64,000 bases of DNA, from positions 176,843-240,842 of the forward strand of contig NW_006499583.1 in NCBI RefSeq assembly GCF_000471905.2. The letters are read 5' to 3'. The position numbers and the translations under genes are program-made. The notes below the pieces were generated by a model that saw only the letters and a list, made by a program, of their open reading frames with translations, did not search any database and was not told the DNA's origin. Source of the stretch: Amborella trichopoda. Taxonomy: Eukaryota > Streptophyta > Magnoliopsida > Amborellales > Amborellaceae. Shown here piece by piece: positions 11,084-22,699 of this stretch. The number at the start of each line of letters is the position of its first letter. Within the stretch, counting starts at the first letter, position 1.

Positions 11084-11937
11084 TTGCGTTTCTTTAGGGA
11101 AGATTTTGTGTTTGCTTCTCTCTCATTTTACGTAATGCTCGTCTTCTTATTCTGTGTCTTTTCTTGGTCTACTACGTTTGTTGCTCATCTAACCAAAAAA
11201 AAAGTGTACATCTTCCCATTGTTTAACTATGGTTATAAAGGGATGGTCACCATACGGAGAGAGATATAAATATACCCAACTCAATTTTACTTATCTCACA
11301 TTGGGTTTTTTGTTTGCGTTATGTACTAAGTAGGTGTGATGTTTGTTAAAGCATTTAATGAGAAAATTCATATCGCATATTTATCAGCAACTTATTATTT
11401 TATTGTTTATTTCTAACTTAATTTGATTTTAATTTCTACTTAATTTTATTTTAAACATGTTCGTTTTTTTCACTCCGATTTTTTGAGCATAGTCCGATAT
11501 ATTTGCGATATTTTTACATAAAGTATTTTTGCCGATCTGTATTTGTTACCCGATTTTTCATCCTACTTTTTAAAATAAAAACGATTTATTTTCGATTTTA
11601 TGACGAGCTGATATATTGATCTTTCCTAACTTACTAACTACGGATGAGAGTATTGAGATAAGGCAAAAGAGGAAAAACGGGATTTATAGGAATAAAAGCA
11701 TTTCAGAAAAATATAGGGTTTACCGGTGCTATAGGTGCCCATTTTCGTTTACTAAGTCAAATCAATCTCACCCTCCAAATTAATTACCGGTGAGGAGGAC
11801 TGCCGCCTGAGTTATTTGGATAGGGCGGCAGCCCTATCAAAACGTTTTCTGTTTTTTTTTTTTCAGCTTTCTAAAATGCTTTTTGTATTTTTGTTGATCT
11901 GATCAATGCTATTCAACTTTTATTACGAAATATTCAA
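9063..11937. other. intergenic AT-rich sequence, no gene recognised
   Basis: Short open frames occur on both strands, but none shows a known motif or a plausible exon structure. The (CT)n tract at 11,049-11,081 and several poly-A/poly-T runs (10,560-10,610, 10,840-10,860, 10,935-10,948) are simple repeats. Confidence 0.5.
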
Positions 11938-12383
11938 TTAACTTTCTTAACAAATACCTCGAAGTCAAAAAGTCATATTTTTTTTGACAAAAATGTTTAT
12001 ATACTCATACAGCTAGTCATTAAGGTGGCAAGCATACAGTCCGGCACTTTAGGCTATTGGAAAGCATGGATCCAACACTAAATAGGGGCGGTATGGCATT
12101 TTAGGCTTTTGAAAAGCATGCGGTTTGTTCCAAAATAGGGGCGATCCGTCACTTTGGGCTTCTGAAAAGCATAGGTCCAACACAAAATAGGGGTTGTGTG
12201 ACACTTTGGGCTTCTGGAAAGCGTGCGGTCTAGAACAAAATAGGGGAGGTCCGGTATTGGCATTGGATTGTTAGGGGGTCCAACAGTTGTTGCATAGGTT
12301 CCGACACTTTGATATGTCTAAATGTACGGTATGGGGAAAAAAATATAACTTTTTGACTTAGGGGTATTTGCTAAGAAAGTTAA
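11938..12383. repeat. 43-nt inverted repeat enclosing a tandem array
   Basis: The arm at 11,938-11,980 is the reverse complement of 12,341-12,383 with about four mismatches in 43 positions (shared core ACTTTTTGACTT...GGTATTTG...AAGAAAGTTAA). Between the arms lies a 52-bp tandem array. This looks like a foldback or MITE-type element carrying a minisatellite. A target-site duplication was not identified. Confidence 0.7.
12045..12255. repeat. 52-53-bp tandem repeat, four copies
   Basis: Units start at about 12,045, 12,097, 12,150 and 12,202, each with CACTTTGGGCTTCTGAAAAGC-like and AAAATAGGGGCGGT-like words. The minus-strand open frame through it is a by-product of the repeat. Confidence 0.85.
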
Positions 12384-13237
12384 ATTTGGAGTAAAAATTG
12401 CTAAAAATAAACTTTATTGGGGGGTTGTTGTCTAGAGAGTCTCTTTTTGGGGGATATTTGTAATTTTCCATTTTTATTATGGACTTTATACCCTCTAACT
12501 TGAAAAATTGATTAATTTTTATTTGTCACTTCTCATTGTGAACATTTTTGCCTTTACATTTTTTCTTTTTAGGACCCTCCTTGAATCTTTTTTTGGTAAA
12601 TAACCCCACATGAATTCAATTTCATCAAAGTATTAAACTCAAAACATCTTGTGTTCTTGGGAGCATTTATTCAATTAATTACCTCAACGGAAACCGAATC
12701 TAGGAGCTCTTCTTTGATCGAAAAATTGACACAACCTTTTTCTCTAGCAGTGCTACAGCCCTATGTACCTGAAAAATAATGCATTATATGAGTGGATAAA
12801 GATCATCCAATATTTAAGTCCCATCACCTATCTCAGGTAAAAATGTCAAAATGGGCGCAATGAAACCCGCAAGGGTGTCGTAACTAAAAATGTTAAAGAA
12901 AAGGCGGATGTGGTGTACCAATCACAGGTTAAAGCACCACAAAAAAATTTTCTTAAGGTTTTATAAAAGGCCGATAAAGCATTCGAGTCAAGAAAAATGG
13001 AGACAGAAGGCACTTCTATAATAAGCGTCTCCAACACCCTTCATTCCCCTGTCAAAGCAAACCATGTGAGCATGAGAAAAGAAGACGACAAAGTCAAACA
13101 AAAGAAACATTCATTCCAAGCAAAAGGAGGTTACATGTGTGACCTCATAGTGCAAAATAAAAAAAGAAAAGGGAAGAGAAATGAGGAAGAAAGCCACCCT
13201 CACGGCTCAATACTACCTAGAGCCTCACGAATCTTCA
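12384..13237. other. no gene recognised
   Basis: AT-rich sequence leading into the 3' end of the split minus-strand coding sequence. Its 3' flank on the minus strand could lie here, but I see no poly(A) signal or motif I would defend. Confidence 0.4.
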
Positions 13238-13545
13238 TCATCGATATCCTGACTTCTTTGAGGTCGCCTCCATGCACCCTCTAACGTCATCCACGGATGC
13301 ACGAAGCCATCCCACGGATGCCTTCACCTCCTTTATGTCAGCATTGAACTTGATTAGCTTCATGTCTTCAGCCTTACTCTTAAGGCCCCATTGGAACAAC
13401 TCCTGCTTCAAATCGCAATAACGGTGGGACAACCTATCAATCTCGCCCGTCAATGCTACTAGCTCAGCTACATGAGCCTCGAGATCAGATTTCTGAGCAA
13501 TGGAAACACCTTGCTCATGAATATAGCCGAACTCCAATCCACGAT
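13238..13545 (-). pseudogene. unrecognised coiled-coil coding sequence, 3' part (interrupted by Tat I)
   Basis: The minus-strand frame ends at a stop just below 13,238. Its last roughly 100 residues look like a coiled coil (AHVAELVALTGEIDRLSH, LKQELFQWGLKSKAEDMKL). The frame stays open up to the Tat I insertion point. If Tat I and one ACGAT copy are removed, it continues in the same frame into 30,694 and beyond (the residues just before the junction read GPKLAFVKETLGYH). So the retrotransposon landed inside coding sequence, which may itself belong to an older transposon. I do not recognise the family. The joined frame has at least one stop upstream (after VAVTIL), so the gene was broken or is broken now. 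Confidence 0.6.
13541..13545. repeat. Tat I target-site duplication, left copy (ACGAT)
   Basis: ACGAT directly abuts the outer end of the left LTR and is identical to the five bases after the right LTR at 30,689-30,693. Confidence 0.92.
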
Positions 13546-14616
13546 TGTGCAGATACAGATCGAGACGATCTCAGGATAAAGATATACTAGATTCGAACTA
13601 CAAACTAATTTTTTTTAAGAGTGATAGAGAGTGGGGATAATCAAATTCTGATATGAAACCAGAGCTACTCAGAATTGAGCATATATGCTCTCAAATCAGT
13701 GGCAGAGCCAGCATTGAACCAAAATGTAAAATATTACATAAAATGCCATAAAATTGATTTAATTCTAATAAAATAACAAAAATAAAAGGAAATATGGGAA
13801 ATGTGGGAAATAGTAAAAATATACCAGATCAAGCTAATTGGCTTGGGGCTTTCGAGGCTTCAAGACCTTGTCTGTATCAGGACTGGCTGAGTTTATGTTG
13901 TATGTCATCTTTGTCTCTCTTCAGGTTTTGATCAGGCCTTAGCTTGGTTGGATGATTTTTTTAACCTAAGGGCTGCATGTTCAATGACCTAAAGTTAAGG
14001 TTTTCCTAGATCTAGGGTTTTCTCCAGATCTTCTCTTGTATCTTAGAGTCGGATTTTCCTTGGCATACAAGTTAATAAGGTCTAACCCTAATGGGTCATG
14101 AAATGTGCTTATATAAAAGCTCAAATCATACTAGAAGGGATATATACCAATTTCAAGCAGGTTTGTCAACCGAATTTCCGTTTTGGGGGTCAAAGGGATG
14201 AGTAGCACTAGTAGTCCCGCTCAGATAAAAAGGGTCCAGATTCGATAAATCTACTAAAAAAAGGTTCAGGATGAGATGCCATGCAAAAACTGCCATTTTA
14301 AGGCAGTCAGGGCTGGGCAGCAACAGTGGTGCCGCCCAAACCAAATATGCTCAGAATTGGCATATTCCAATTCTTGGGTAATTTACAATCTCTTGAAATG
14401 TTGTCTGCCAAATTTTGGGTCAAAACGAAGTGGTTTGCTATTTTTAATTATTTTTTTACTAAAACAGGGAGTTCTACAAGATCCTGGATCACGTAGCAGG
14501 CAATATAGACTATGAGGGTCTACGGTTCGGGGGTATACTGGGATAGTATGGTCCTAAGGCTACCTATAGTTTAGAAAACCATTGAATTTGCAAGTTTTCA
14601 AAATGGGGTGTCTACA
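13546..14616 (-). repeat. Tat I 3' LTR
   Basis: A 1,071-bp direct repeat of 29,622-30,688. On the minus strand it starts TGTAGACA and ends TGCACA. It contains a TATA-like box (plus-strand CTTATATAAAAGC near 14,110) at the same place as in the partner LTR. The short open frames here are not genes. Confidence 0.92.
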
Positions 14617-14620
14617 ATTG

Positions 14621-14630
14621 CCCCTCTTTG
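14621..14630 (-). promoter_or_regulatory. Tat I polypurine tract
   Basis: On the minus strand CAAAGAGGGG followed by CAAT lies directly before the 3' LTR start TGTAGACA. This is the position and composition of the plus-strand primer of LTR retrotransposons. Confidence 0.8.
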
Positions 14631-15790
14631 GCGCTCCATGTCCTTCGAGGGACAAGTAAGTGTCACAGAAGTAGATACTGCTGACATTTAAATTAAGGAA
14701 AACTTTTCCTGGTCAATTATGAAGAGAGATATGAGGCGGCAACGCGGTAATCATCATATACAGGTGTCCAAGTTCCTTTGTTTTAAAAGACGCTTTAGAA
14801 AATTTGAAAATAGGGAGAGTAGAACCAAGAGCTTTGGATGGGTTACAATTTTAACAAAGAAATTAAGGTTTTTGAAAACACAAAATATATAGTGAATCAT
14901 TTCAAAAAGAGAAAGATATGTGGACCATCATACACACACACAAGGACGAGTTTGCTTCTTATTGCTTCAGGGGATCTAATCAACAGAGAGATTGCTACCA
15001 AATTAGCCAAGGTCATCATTGGCGAGGTTCACCCATATCTGATATGTGGTAGTTGGTAGTTATACTTATACAAACATGAAATGCATGGCTAGTTTCAAGC
15101 CTTCATAATAGGCATAGAAAGTAGGTTTCGAGAGCGAGGCCAAATTGACTAACAGTTTAACCTCTTGTAATAATTGAGGAAGTCCTTTCTAGAAAGGGAA
15201 GTTTTCTAAAATTGATGATTTTAATAGTCAATTCGAAAAACATTTTCAAAGAGAGAGGGGCCTTACAAGTTTTTCCACATGTGACACCTTTGGTGGTCAT
15301 TTCTTTTTATTTATTTAAAGATGATGAAATCGATTTCCTTATGAGATCGTGAGGGACCAAAAGACTTGAAGTTTCCCTTGGCTTTTGGAGCTCCCATCCT
15401 GTGTTTCGCAGAACCATGAGGAGTTCTTTGGGCTCTTGCTGACATTCTTTCTTGGAGAGGTCTCGATGTTCTTCCAGGGGTTCGATGAAGTTTCTTGGGT
15501 CTCCAATTCATGTCACCTTCACATATCTTCCCAGGTTTGTTCTATTGGGAACCTATAGAGATTAGGAGGAGTTTCCATCCTCAAGATCTGCTTATGCAGA
15601 ATTGTTGTAACTTGCAAGTACCAATTTGTACTTGAGGTTTTGGATCAGAGGCACCTTTTTGAAACAAAAATTTCTTTCTATTTTTTTACCTGTGGCGCTC
15701 TGTTGGGGTTTTCACCACATCCTTCATTCTTTTTATTTTATCCGTGGTGCTTTTTTTGGGATTTCACCACATCCTCTTTTTTTCTTGAGC
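14631..15790 (-). other. Tat I 3' non-coding module, copy 2
   Basis: Region between the integrase and the polypurine tract. From about 14,930 it matches 18,210-19,140 in the same orientation (shared words such as GGCGAGGTTCACCCAT and GGTAGTTGGTAGTTATAC). The open frame at 15,311-15,511 (minus) has no recognisable domain. Confidence 0.7.
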
Positions 15791-16936
15791 TCGTTACAGG
15801 TAGTATTTCTTGAGTTACATTACATTAATGGGGTATTTGAGTTCATACCCCTCTTGATTTTTTATTTTGTAAGAATGGCTTGCATGTACTCGGGTTACCA
15901 CGAATGACCCCTCCCAATTAGGTTTGAATTTGCCTAATGGGTGCGGATTTGCTAGAGGGTGAAATATCTTCTTGGGTACCATGTCTCCTCCTTTGAATCA
16001 TCAGGGAACAACTTTTCTTTGGTATGCCCTTTCGATTCTACGATGGTATGCTACAATATTATGTGTTGCTTATAGTTATCTTTCATCCAGAGTATCGAGG
16101 GCAGTGACTCGTGCTTCAATCTTTTGTTCCTCATCTATATCATTATGAATAAGCACTCGGATGGATGATATCTCAATTTCAATGGGTAGCACAACCTCAT
16201 ACCATACACTAATGAGTATGGAGTCATGCTAGTAGGAGTCTTTGCATTTGTTCGATAAACTCGTAGCACTTCAGTTAGTTTTCGTATCAATCTTTGTCAC
16301 TTTCTATTATTCTGTCTATCATTATGAGAAGTCCTTTGTTTGTGGTATCTGCTTGTCCCTTTCCTTGTGGGTAGTAGGGTGTGGAGAATTTATGCGTTAT
16401 TCCAAACCGTTTGCACACCCTAGTGACTCTTTCATTTTTGAAGTTAATTCTATTGTTAGTAATGATTTGACTCTAGAACGCCAAATCTGAATACAATGTT
16501 ATTTTTTATGAAACAAGCAACATGTTGACCTTCAATTTTGAAAAATGGTGCAGCCTCTACCTATTTTGTGAAGTATTATGTAGCTATTAGTATGTAATGG
16601 TGGCCATTCGAGGCTTTGGTGAAATCATTCCGATAATATCAAGACCCCACATGGCAAAAGGCCGTACGGGCGGTGTCGAGTTAAGTGGTACAGGCGGTGC
16701 ATGGATGAGGTCTTTATAAAGTTAACATTTGGGACACCTCTTAACAAATTTCCAACAGTCTTCGGCTATGGTGGTCCAATAATAGTCTTAGCGACTGACT
16801 TTCTGAGCCAAGGCAGCTGCCCCGAAGTGACCTCCTTCATTGTGTAATTCTGTTGATACCTGGTCAATTTTTGGTTGATCAAGGCACTGCAAGATGACAC
16901 AATCAAAGGATTTCTTGAATAGAAGGCCGTCTCTTA
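15790..16936 (-). pseudogene. Tat I integrase
   Basis: Minus-strand frames, with stops and shifts, show the order of a Ty3/gypsy integrase. First comes an HHCC zinc-binding part (ELHNEGGHFGAAAL, then WKFVKRCPKC) and the start of the core with a WGLDIIG block. Then follow the ITTNRINFKNE-like block, PYYPQGKGQADTTNK and, near 15,900-15,790, a C-terminal block (FKPNWEGSFVVTRV, then LKYPINVM). The position of the third catalytic acid reads GQAD, where the family normally has Glu. The second catalytic Asp is not seen in its expected place. Inactive. Confidence 0.85.
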
Positions 16937-17760
16937 TTAAGAAACCCATAGAAAACCTTCGAAGGCCTTCCTTATCCTTTTTGGTGGCTTTATCGGGGTA
17001 TGATCATTCAATAGGGAAAACACATCGTGGAACCATAGTTTTGCCTTGACCAGCGCGTCTGAGGCCATGAAAGACACTTCCTCATCATTCTCATTTACTT
17101 GCTCTATTTCATTTTTTATCCTTGGTGAGGAATGGTCATGTTTGTGCTTGATGTAAAATGAAAATGTGGTGACTTCTAAAGGGATGTTGACCATCGAAAC
17201 ATGGGTTGCAAGGGTGTCAACGAACTGATTGTTTTCTCTAGTTACATGCGAGAAGGTGATTTGCTTAAAACATTTTATCATGTTTTCCACGTTTTCTTGA
17301 TAGGGTTTGAGCTATTCTTCTTTAACCTTCCAAATTCCCTGAACTTGGTTTATGATGAGCAATGGGTCAAATGACTGATATTTGCTGGATTTTCAGCTCC
17401 ATTGCATTCTCGAGCTCGGCTACCAGGGCTTCATATTCAGCGATGCTATTAGTATAAGGAAAATTCAATCTGATGACTGTTGGTATAATTATCCTGTGTG
17501 AGCATAGTATAATCCTTGCAACTAACCCGTATTCGTTCCTTGCACCATCAAAGTATAGCTCACAAGTTGAGTCCTCAATTGTGAAGAGGTCATCATTAAG
17601 GGGATCCGTGTTAACAGGAGTAGTTATCTGGTAGTGCGTGTTCAATTAAATGGTCAGCAATGACTTGTCCTTTGACCAACTTTTGAGTGACATATTTGAT
17701 CTCGAACTCGCTCAATAGTATTCTCCATTTCATTCCACCGATGAGCATCTGAAAACTTTT
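16937..17760 (-). pseudogene. Tat I RNase H: end of first domain and archaeal-type second domain
   Basis: At 17,760-17,646 the minus strand encodes WRILLSEFEIKYVT and VKGQVIADHL, the end of the pol-linked RNase H. At 17,645-17,367 follows a second RNase H with CELYFDGARNEYGLVARIIL and then RLNFPYTNSIAEYEALVAEL, the arrangement seen in Tat/Ogre and other elements that acquired an extra RNase H. After a break, 17,290-16,937 carries HVTRENNQFVDTLATHVS, the usual end of that domain. Stops separate the pieces. Confidence 0.85.
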
Positions 17761-18209
17761 GAAAATCAATTAAATGTTTGAAAAGTCTTTTTCAGAGAGA
17801 AAATACATACATGTGGCTGTATCAGTCTCTAGGAGGCTCTAGAATATGAGTAGAGGCATTTTGGGAAAAAACATTATATTTTTAGTTCTCAAATTTAATT
17901 TCGAGTCAATATTTTCGTGTTACTGCCCTTATATCTAGTAAAAAATGACCAAGATGCCCCTAAATGCAAAATATTCATACATGGTAGTTCTTGCTCATTT
18001 TTTATATAGCTTTTGTCCTTGCTTCGAGGAATTTCTTGCTCCATTGCCCCAATTATGTGGTATTTTGTTTGTTAATATTTACATGTGCAATTGATTCATC
18101 GAAGTAGAGAGGGACATTTTATTTGTACGCACTTTTCAAACCGAGTTTCAACAAACGCAGTCCCACTTGTTATAGGGTTTACGTCCCAAAATTTCAATTA
18201 ACGGACCGT
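17761..18209 (-). other. Tat I junction segment between duplicated modules
   Basis: AT-rich sequence with no protein motif, joining the end of the first copy of the 3' module (18,210) to the complete RNase H/integrase copy (from 17,760). It may contain the recombination or template-switch point that made the duplication. Confidence 0.45.
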
Positions 18210-19140
18210 CATACACAGGGACGAGTTTGCCTCTTTTTACTTCAGGAGATCTAGTCAAGAGCGAAAAGGCTACCAAACTACCCAATGTCGTCATTGGCGA
18301 GGTTCACCCATCTCTGATATGTTGTAGTTGGTAGTTATACTCATACAACCATGGGGTGCCTAACTAGTTTCAAGACTTCATAATAGGTATAGGAAGTTGG
18401 TTTCAAGAGCGAGACCAGATCAACTAATAGTTTAACCTCTTGTAATGATGGAGGAAGTCCTTTTTAAAAAGGGAAACGTTTTTAAAATTGATGATTTTAA
18501 TAGTCAATTCGAAAAACATTTTCAAAGAGGGACGGGCCTTACAATTTTTGCCACTTGTGACTCATTTGGTGGTCATTTTTTTTTTTTTTAAAGATGATGA
18601 AATGGATTTCCTTGTAAGATCGTGAGGACCCAAAAGACTAGAAGTTTCCCTTGGCTTTTGGAGCTCCCATCCTGTGTTTCGCAGAACCATGAGGGGTTTC
18701 TTGGGTTCTTGATGGGCTTCCTTCTTGGAGAGGTCTCGATGTTCTTCCCAAGATTAGTTGAAGTTTCTAAGGTCTCCAATTCATGTCACCTTCACATATC
18801 TTCTCAGGTTGTTCTGTTGAGAACTTGTAGGGAATAGGAGGAATCTTCATCCTCAGAGTCTGCTTATGCAGTATTGTTGTAACTTGTAAGTACCTATTTG
18901 TACTTGAGGTTTTGGATCAGAAGTTCCGTTTTGGAATTTTGTTTTTTTTTTTTTAACCCGTGGCACCCATTTTGGTTTTCCACCACGTCCTTAATTTTTT
19001 TTTTTACCTGTGGTTCCTTTTCACATCCTTTTTTTTTTTTGAGCACGTTGGGGGTAGTATTTCTTGAGATAAATCACATTAATGGGAACGTTTAGTTCAT
19101 ACCCCTCTTGATTTTTTTTTTTGTAAGAATTACCTGCATG
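18210..19140 (-). repeat. Tat I 3' non-coding module, copy 1
   Basis: Direct repeat of about 14,930-15,900, from the sequence around ACGAGTTTGCCTC to GCATGTACTCGG. The integrase is absent: at 19,140-19,170 the module joins directly to RNase H sequence, whereas in copy 2 integrase and second RNase H lie between. Confidence 0.85.
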
Positions 19141-19149
19141 TACTCGGCT

Positions 19150-19652
19150 TACCATGTTGGACTCGGCTATCATTCCCGAGCTTAGCTACCAGGGCTTCAT
19201 ATTCAGCGATGTTATTGGTACAAGGAAAATTCAATCTGATGACTGTTGGTAAAAGTTTCTTAGGTGTGCATAACATAACCCCTACCACTGACCTGTATTC
19301 GTTCCTTGCACCTTCAAAGTATAGCTCTCAAGTTGAGTCCTCAATTGTGAAGAGGTCCTTATCAAGGAGATCCGTGTTAACATAAGTAGTTATCTAGTTG
19401 TGTGTGTTCAGTTAAATGGTCTGCAATGGCTTGTCCTTCGACCTACTTTTAAGTGACATATTTGATCTCAAACTCGCTCAAGAGCATTATCCAGTTTGCC
19501 AAACATTCGTTAAGGGCTGGTCTTTCTAATATGTACTTGAGTGAGTTTATTTTTTAGATGAGCCGGATTGTATGAGATAAGACATAGTGTCTTAATTTTC
19601 GCATAGCCCACATAAGCGTTAAGCAATGCTTCTCAACATCCGTGTATCTCGT
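19150..19652 (-). pseudogene. Tat I RNase H, first copy (3' half of the domain)
   Basis: The minus strand from 19,652 reads TRYTDVEKHCLTLMWAMRKL, then RHYVLSHTIRLI, INSLKYILERPALNECLAN and LLSEFEIKYVT, a clear pol-linked RNase H tail. Below 19,400 it continues into the start of the second RNase H, matching 17,640-17,400. Its 5' half (YYISKTMVDYET) is at 22,705-22,745, on the other side of the 3-kb insert. Confidence 0.85.
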
Positions 19653-22600
19653 TGGTCGAGCCTGAATCTACCTCTCCCGGGCTCCCTCGAGGACTTGGGT
19701 TCGATTGACCCCCTCTCGAAAAATCACCTTGACCTCACGAGCGCGTGTGCGGCTCATGTGTTACATGCAGATAGGTATGTTCAACCATAAGAGGGTTTTG
19801 AAGCGATGAAGAGATGGACTCAAGCACCTACCTCACCACGGTTTGAGTTTGTCAGATAAGCTAGGGCTATTGCCCTCTTAAATCAATGAACCAAAGCCCT
19901 CCGGCTATCCAGCAGCGTGGTTTGAATTCGGCCCCCTCTATAAACTCAACACCTCACCTCAAATCTCACTAAAAACCTGCTAATGAAATCCAAATATAAT
20001 GTACTCCTCTTTGATATGCTTCTTATGGATAAATGGCTCTAGTTTGGGGGGTAGAGTAGTAGGAGAAATAAGTAAGAGAGAAGAGAAAAAAGAGAGTAAG
20101 GATAAGAATTTGATGAGGACTTATTTTAGAAGTGAGAAGAAGAAGAAGATGAAGAAAGCAAAGTAAAAAAAAGTGAATAGATGACCCAAAGAAAATTGGG
20201 CAGCCTCTCGGCGTAACCTCCTCCTAAGAGGTATTACCGAAGACAAGGAAAAGCACCGGGCTTGAAGCCTTGGTACCCTAAGGGTTTAGAAAATGGAGTT
20301 ACAAAACTTAGCCTATACCTATGTCACTAAACCAAAAAGCCCCCTAAATGTGATTAAGGGAAGTTACAAAGTGAGAGAGAGAGAAACAGAGAGAGAAAGA
20401 AAAAGATGATAGCCTCTCACAACCCGAACACTATGTGACTCGGTGGTAAAAGTAGTGAAAGGGTTAGAACTCTAAAGAAAGTTAACTCAGGATGACCCCA
20501 ACCCGAGAGACCGAGTGTAAGAGAATCAATGTCTCTTATGACTAGATTTCAATGTATGAACTGATGGTTAGAGTAGCAATCCCAAAGTTAGAACCCTAAG
20601 GCACTATCTCAGGACGACCTTAAATCGAGTGCTCAAGGATGAGAGAAGAGATGAGTGAGAAAGAGAATGAAGAAGTAATGAAAATAAGAGATGAGAGAGT
20701 AAGAAAAAATGATAAAACAAAATGAAATGGCGTGAAGATAGATGAATGAGAAGTGAGTGTGTGAGAGATGAGAGAAGGATATACTAAATGAGAAAGAGTA
20801 GATGAAGATAAATGAATTTAGAGAGAATGGAGTAAGAGAGTGAGAGAGAAGAATTAACAAGATGGGGATAGAAAGAGTGAAGAAAATGAGAGAGTAGAGA
20901 GGAAAGAGATGGACTCACTTATGGCGAGAGTCCGTCAACTAATAGGGGGAGAGAGAGAAGGAGATGATGCTAGAATAGAGAGGGGAGAGATGGACCTGCC
21001 TATGGCATAGGTCCGCCAATAATGGGGGAGTGAGAGAGAGACGATAAAGAGAATAGAGAGGGGAGAGATGGACCCTCATATGGCATGGGTCCATGAACTA
21101 ATGGGAAGCTTGGAGTTCTAGGGAGTATGAGATTGGGAGTTGGGGATCCTAAGGTAGTTGGAACTTTGGGGTGCTAGAGAGTGAGGGGTTCTAGGGATAT
21201 TTTCTCTCTCGAAGAAATGTTTCTCTCTCCTCCCATCTTGAGTCTTGAACTTGAAAGCAAAGCAAGAATTTGATTGCAAATGACCAAGAATTCAAGAAAG
21301 TTCAAGAACTCTGTTACAAATGACTTGAGTTCCTTATATAGAGCAACCACAAAACGAGGGTGGAATGTTAAGAAACTACCAAAATTGTCAAAAAATACAC
21401 ATTTTATGAATTATAATATTACTCTTGGTTTTTTATGAAATGACCAAGATACCCCTATGTTCTTTTCAACAAATGACAAAACCATCCCTCCATGAGGGGC
21501 ATCTTGCCATTGCAAGGCCTCGAAATCTTTTTCGGATGCTTACAATGGTAATTCGGGTCATTAATCATCGCAGAATCGATGTTTGAACTATTACGTACGT
21601 TTTGATACACTTTAATCGTCTTGAAATAGATGTTTTTGGAAGAACCCAAAATCCAGTCAAGTTCCATAAACTCGTTATTCTTCGACTGCCAATCCGACAC
21701 GATCTTTGACTTTTCAAGCCTTCATTAAGATGACAAATCGAATGGGATACTATCACGATTATTTTGTGATAAATTTTGTCCATTTTGGTCTCCTTTTGAG
21801 CACATTCCAATTTTGGGAAGTCGCCAAAAAATGGGTTACCGACGACTGGAAAGTATGTCATTTTCGACCTTAAAATTTGTGTCACCCGATTTCCAATCAT
21901 ACATAAAAATTATATCAAACGATAGCTCTTCAAAGCACGGTCGCAACAGACCCACACTTGCACAATCCAACATCGGGATCTTGAGCTATAGCCCCTCAAA
22001 GAATTGGATGTTCTTCTTTATAAAATTTGAATTTTCATGTTTCGAGCCCATTCTCTCTATAAATTCTCTCCTATGCTATGACGTCTGCCATATTTCAAAA
22101 CGATCGAGTCGTCGAGATCTCGCTCGTGTCCGAATTTGAGCCTAATTGAACTCAAAACGAGCGAGTTATGAGTATTTGAAAATTATCTCGAAATGAGAAA
22201 ACATAGTTTCCATAAATGGAAATTGGTTCACCAAGGTTGCATCGTAATAGTGTAAAACCTATATTTTTATGGTAAGTTAGGTCCAGAATTGTCTCGGAGG
22301 GTCCAATTGAGTGAAATTTGGTACCTGGGGGTGTTTTAATATTCTGGATCCAATGACGGTGGTCTGATACTATTTTAAGACCCAGAAGATAGGGCTATAG
22401 TTAGATGATCCATTTTTAGCATGATAGGAATTGGATTTGAAAGCCAAGTTTTGTCATGATCATATTAAAACTCGTCAGAACACAACAAAACTTTACAAGT
22501 GTCCTTAAGCTATTGAAAACAACCCTATCATTAAATTTGAGGCCATTCCGACACTTCTTCAAAGGTCACCAAATTTTAAGTGTATTTATACAATGTTCCG

Positions 22601-22699
22601 GTGGTTTGGCGGCTTCTTGGGCACTGGCAAGACCAGATAATGTCAGCACTCTCCTTATTCTCCTCGAGGATACAAGTACGTCAAAACTGACGTATAACA
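19653..22699. mobile_element. 3,047-bp TG...CA insertion in Tat I, possible solo LTR
   Basis: RNase H coding sequence stops at 22,700 and resumes at 19,652 (minus strand), so the 3,047 bp between are inserted. The insert begins TGGTCGAG and ends GTATAACA on the plus strand. It is flanked by CTCGT (19,648-19,652) and CTTGT (22,700-22,704), a five-base duplication with one difference. TG...CA ends and a 5-bp duplication suit an LTR. No coding domain or second LTR is recognisable, so a long solo LTR is the simplest reading. The middle (20,040-21,230) is GA-rich. Confidence 0.7.
20880..21125. repeat. about 80-bp GA-rich tandem repeat, three copies
   Basis: Units at about 20,905, 20,987 and 21,065 share GGGGAGAGATGGACC, TATGGCATGGGTCC and AACTAATGGG words. 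It lies inside the 3-kb insertion. The surrounding 20,040-20,900 is degenerate GAGAGA/AAGAGA sequence. Confidence 0.75.

Noticed and set aside
12078..12263. 61-codon minus-strand frame
   Set aside because: Runs through the 52-bp tandem array; each unit contributes the same residues.
19690..19715. TGGGTTCGATTGACC resembles the T-arm of a tRNA
   Set aside because: No matching acceptor stem, anticodon arm or upstream A-box at proper spacing, so not called as a tRNA or SINE.
20633..20860. Minus-strand frame rich in Ser, Phe, Leu and Ile
   Set aside because: GA-rich low-complexity sequence within the 3-kb insertion.
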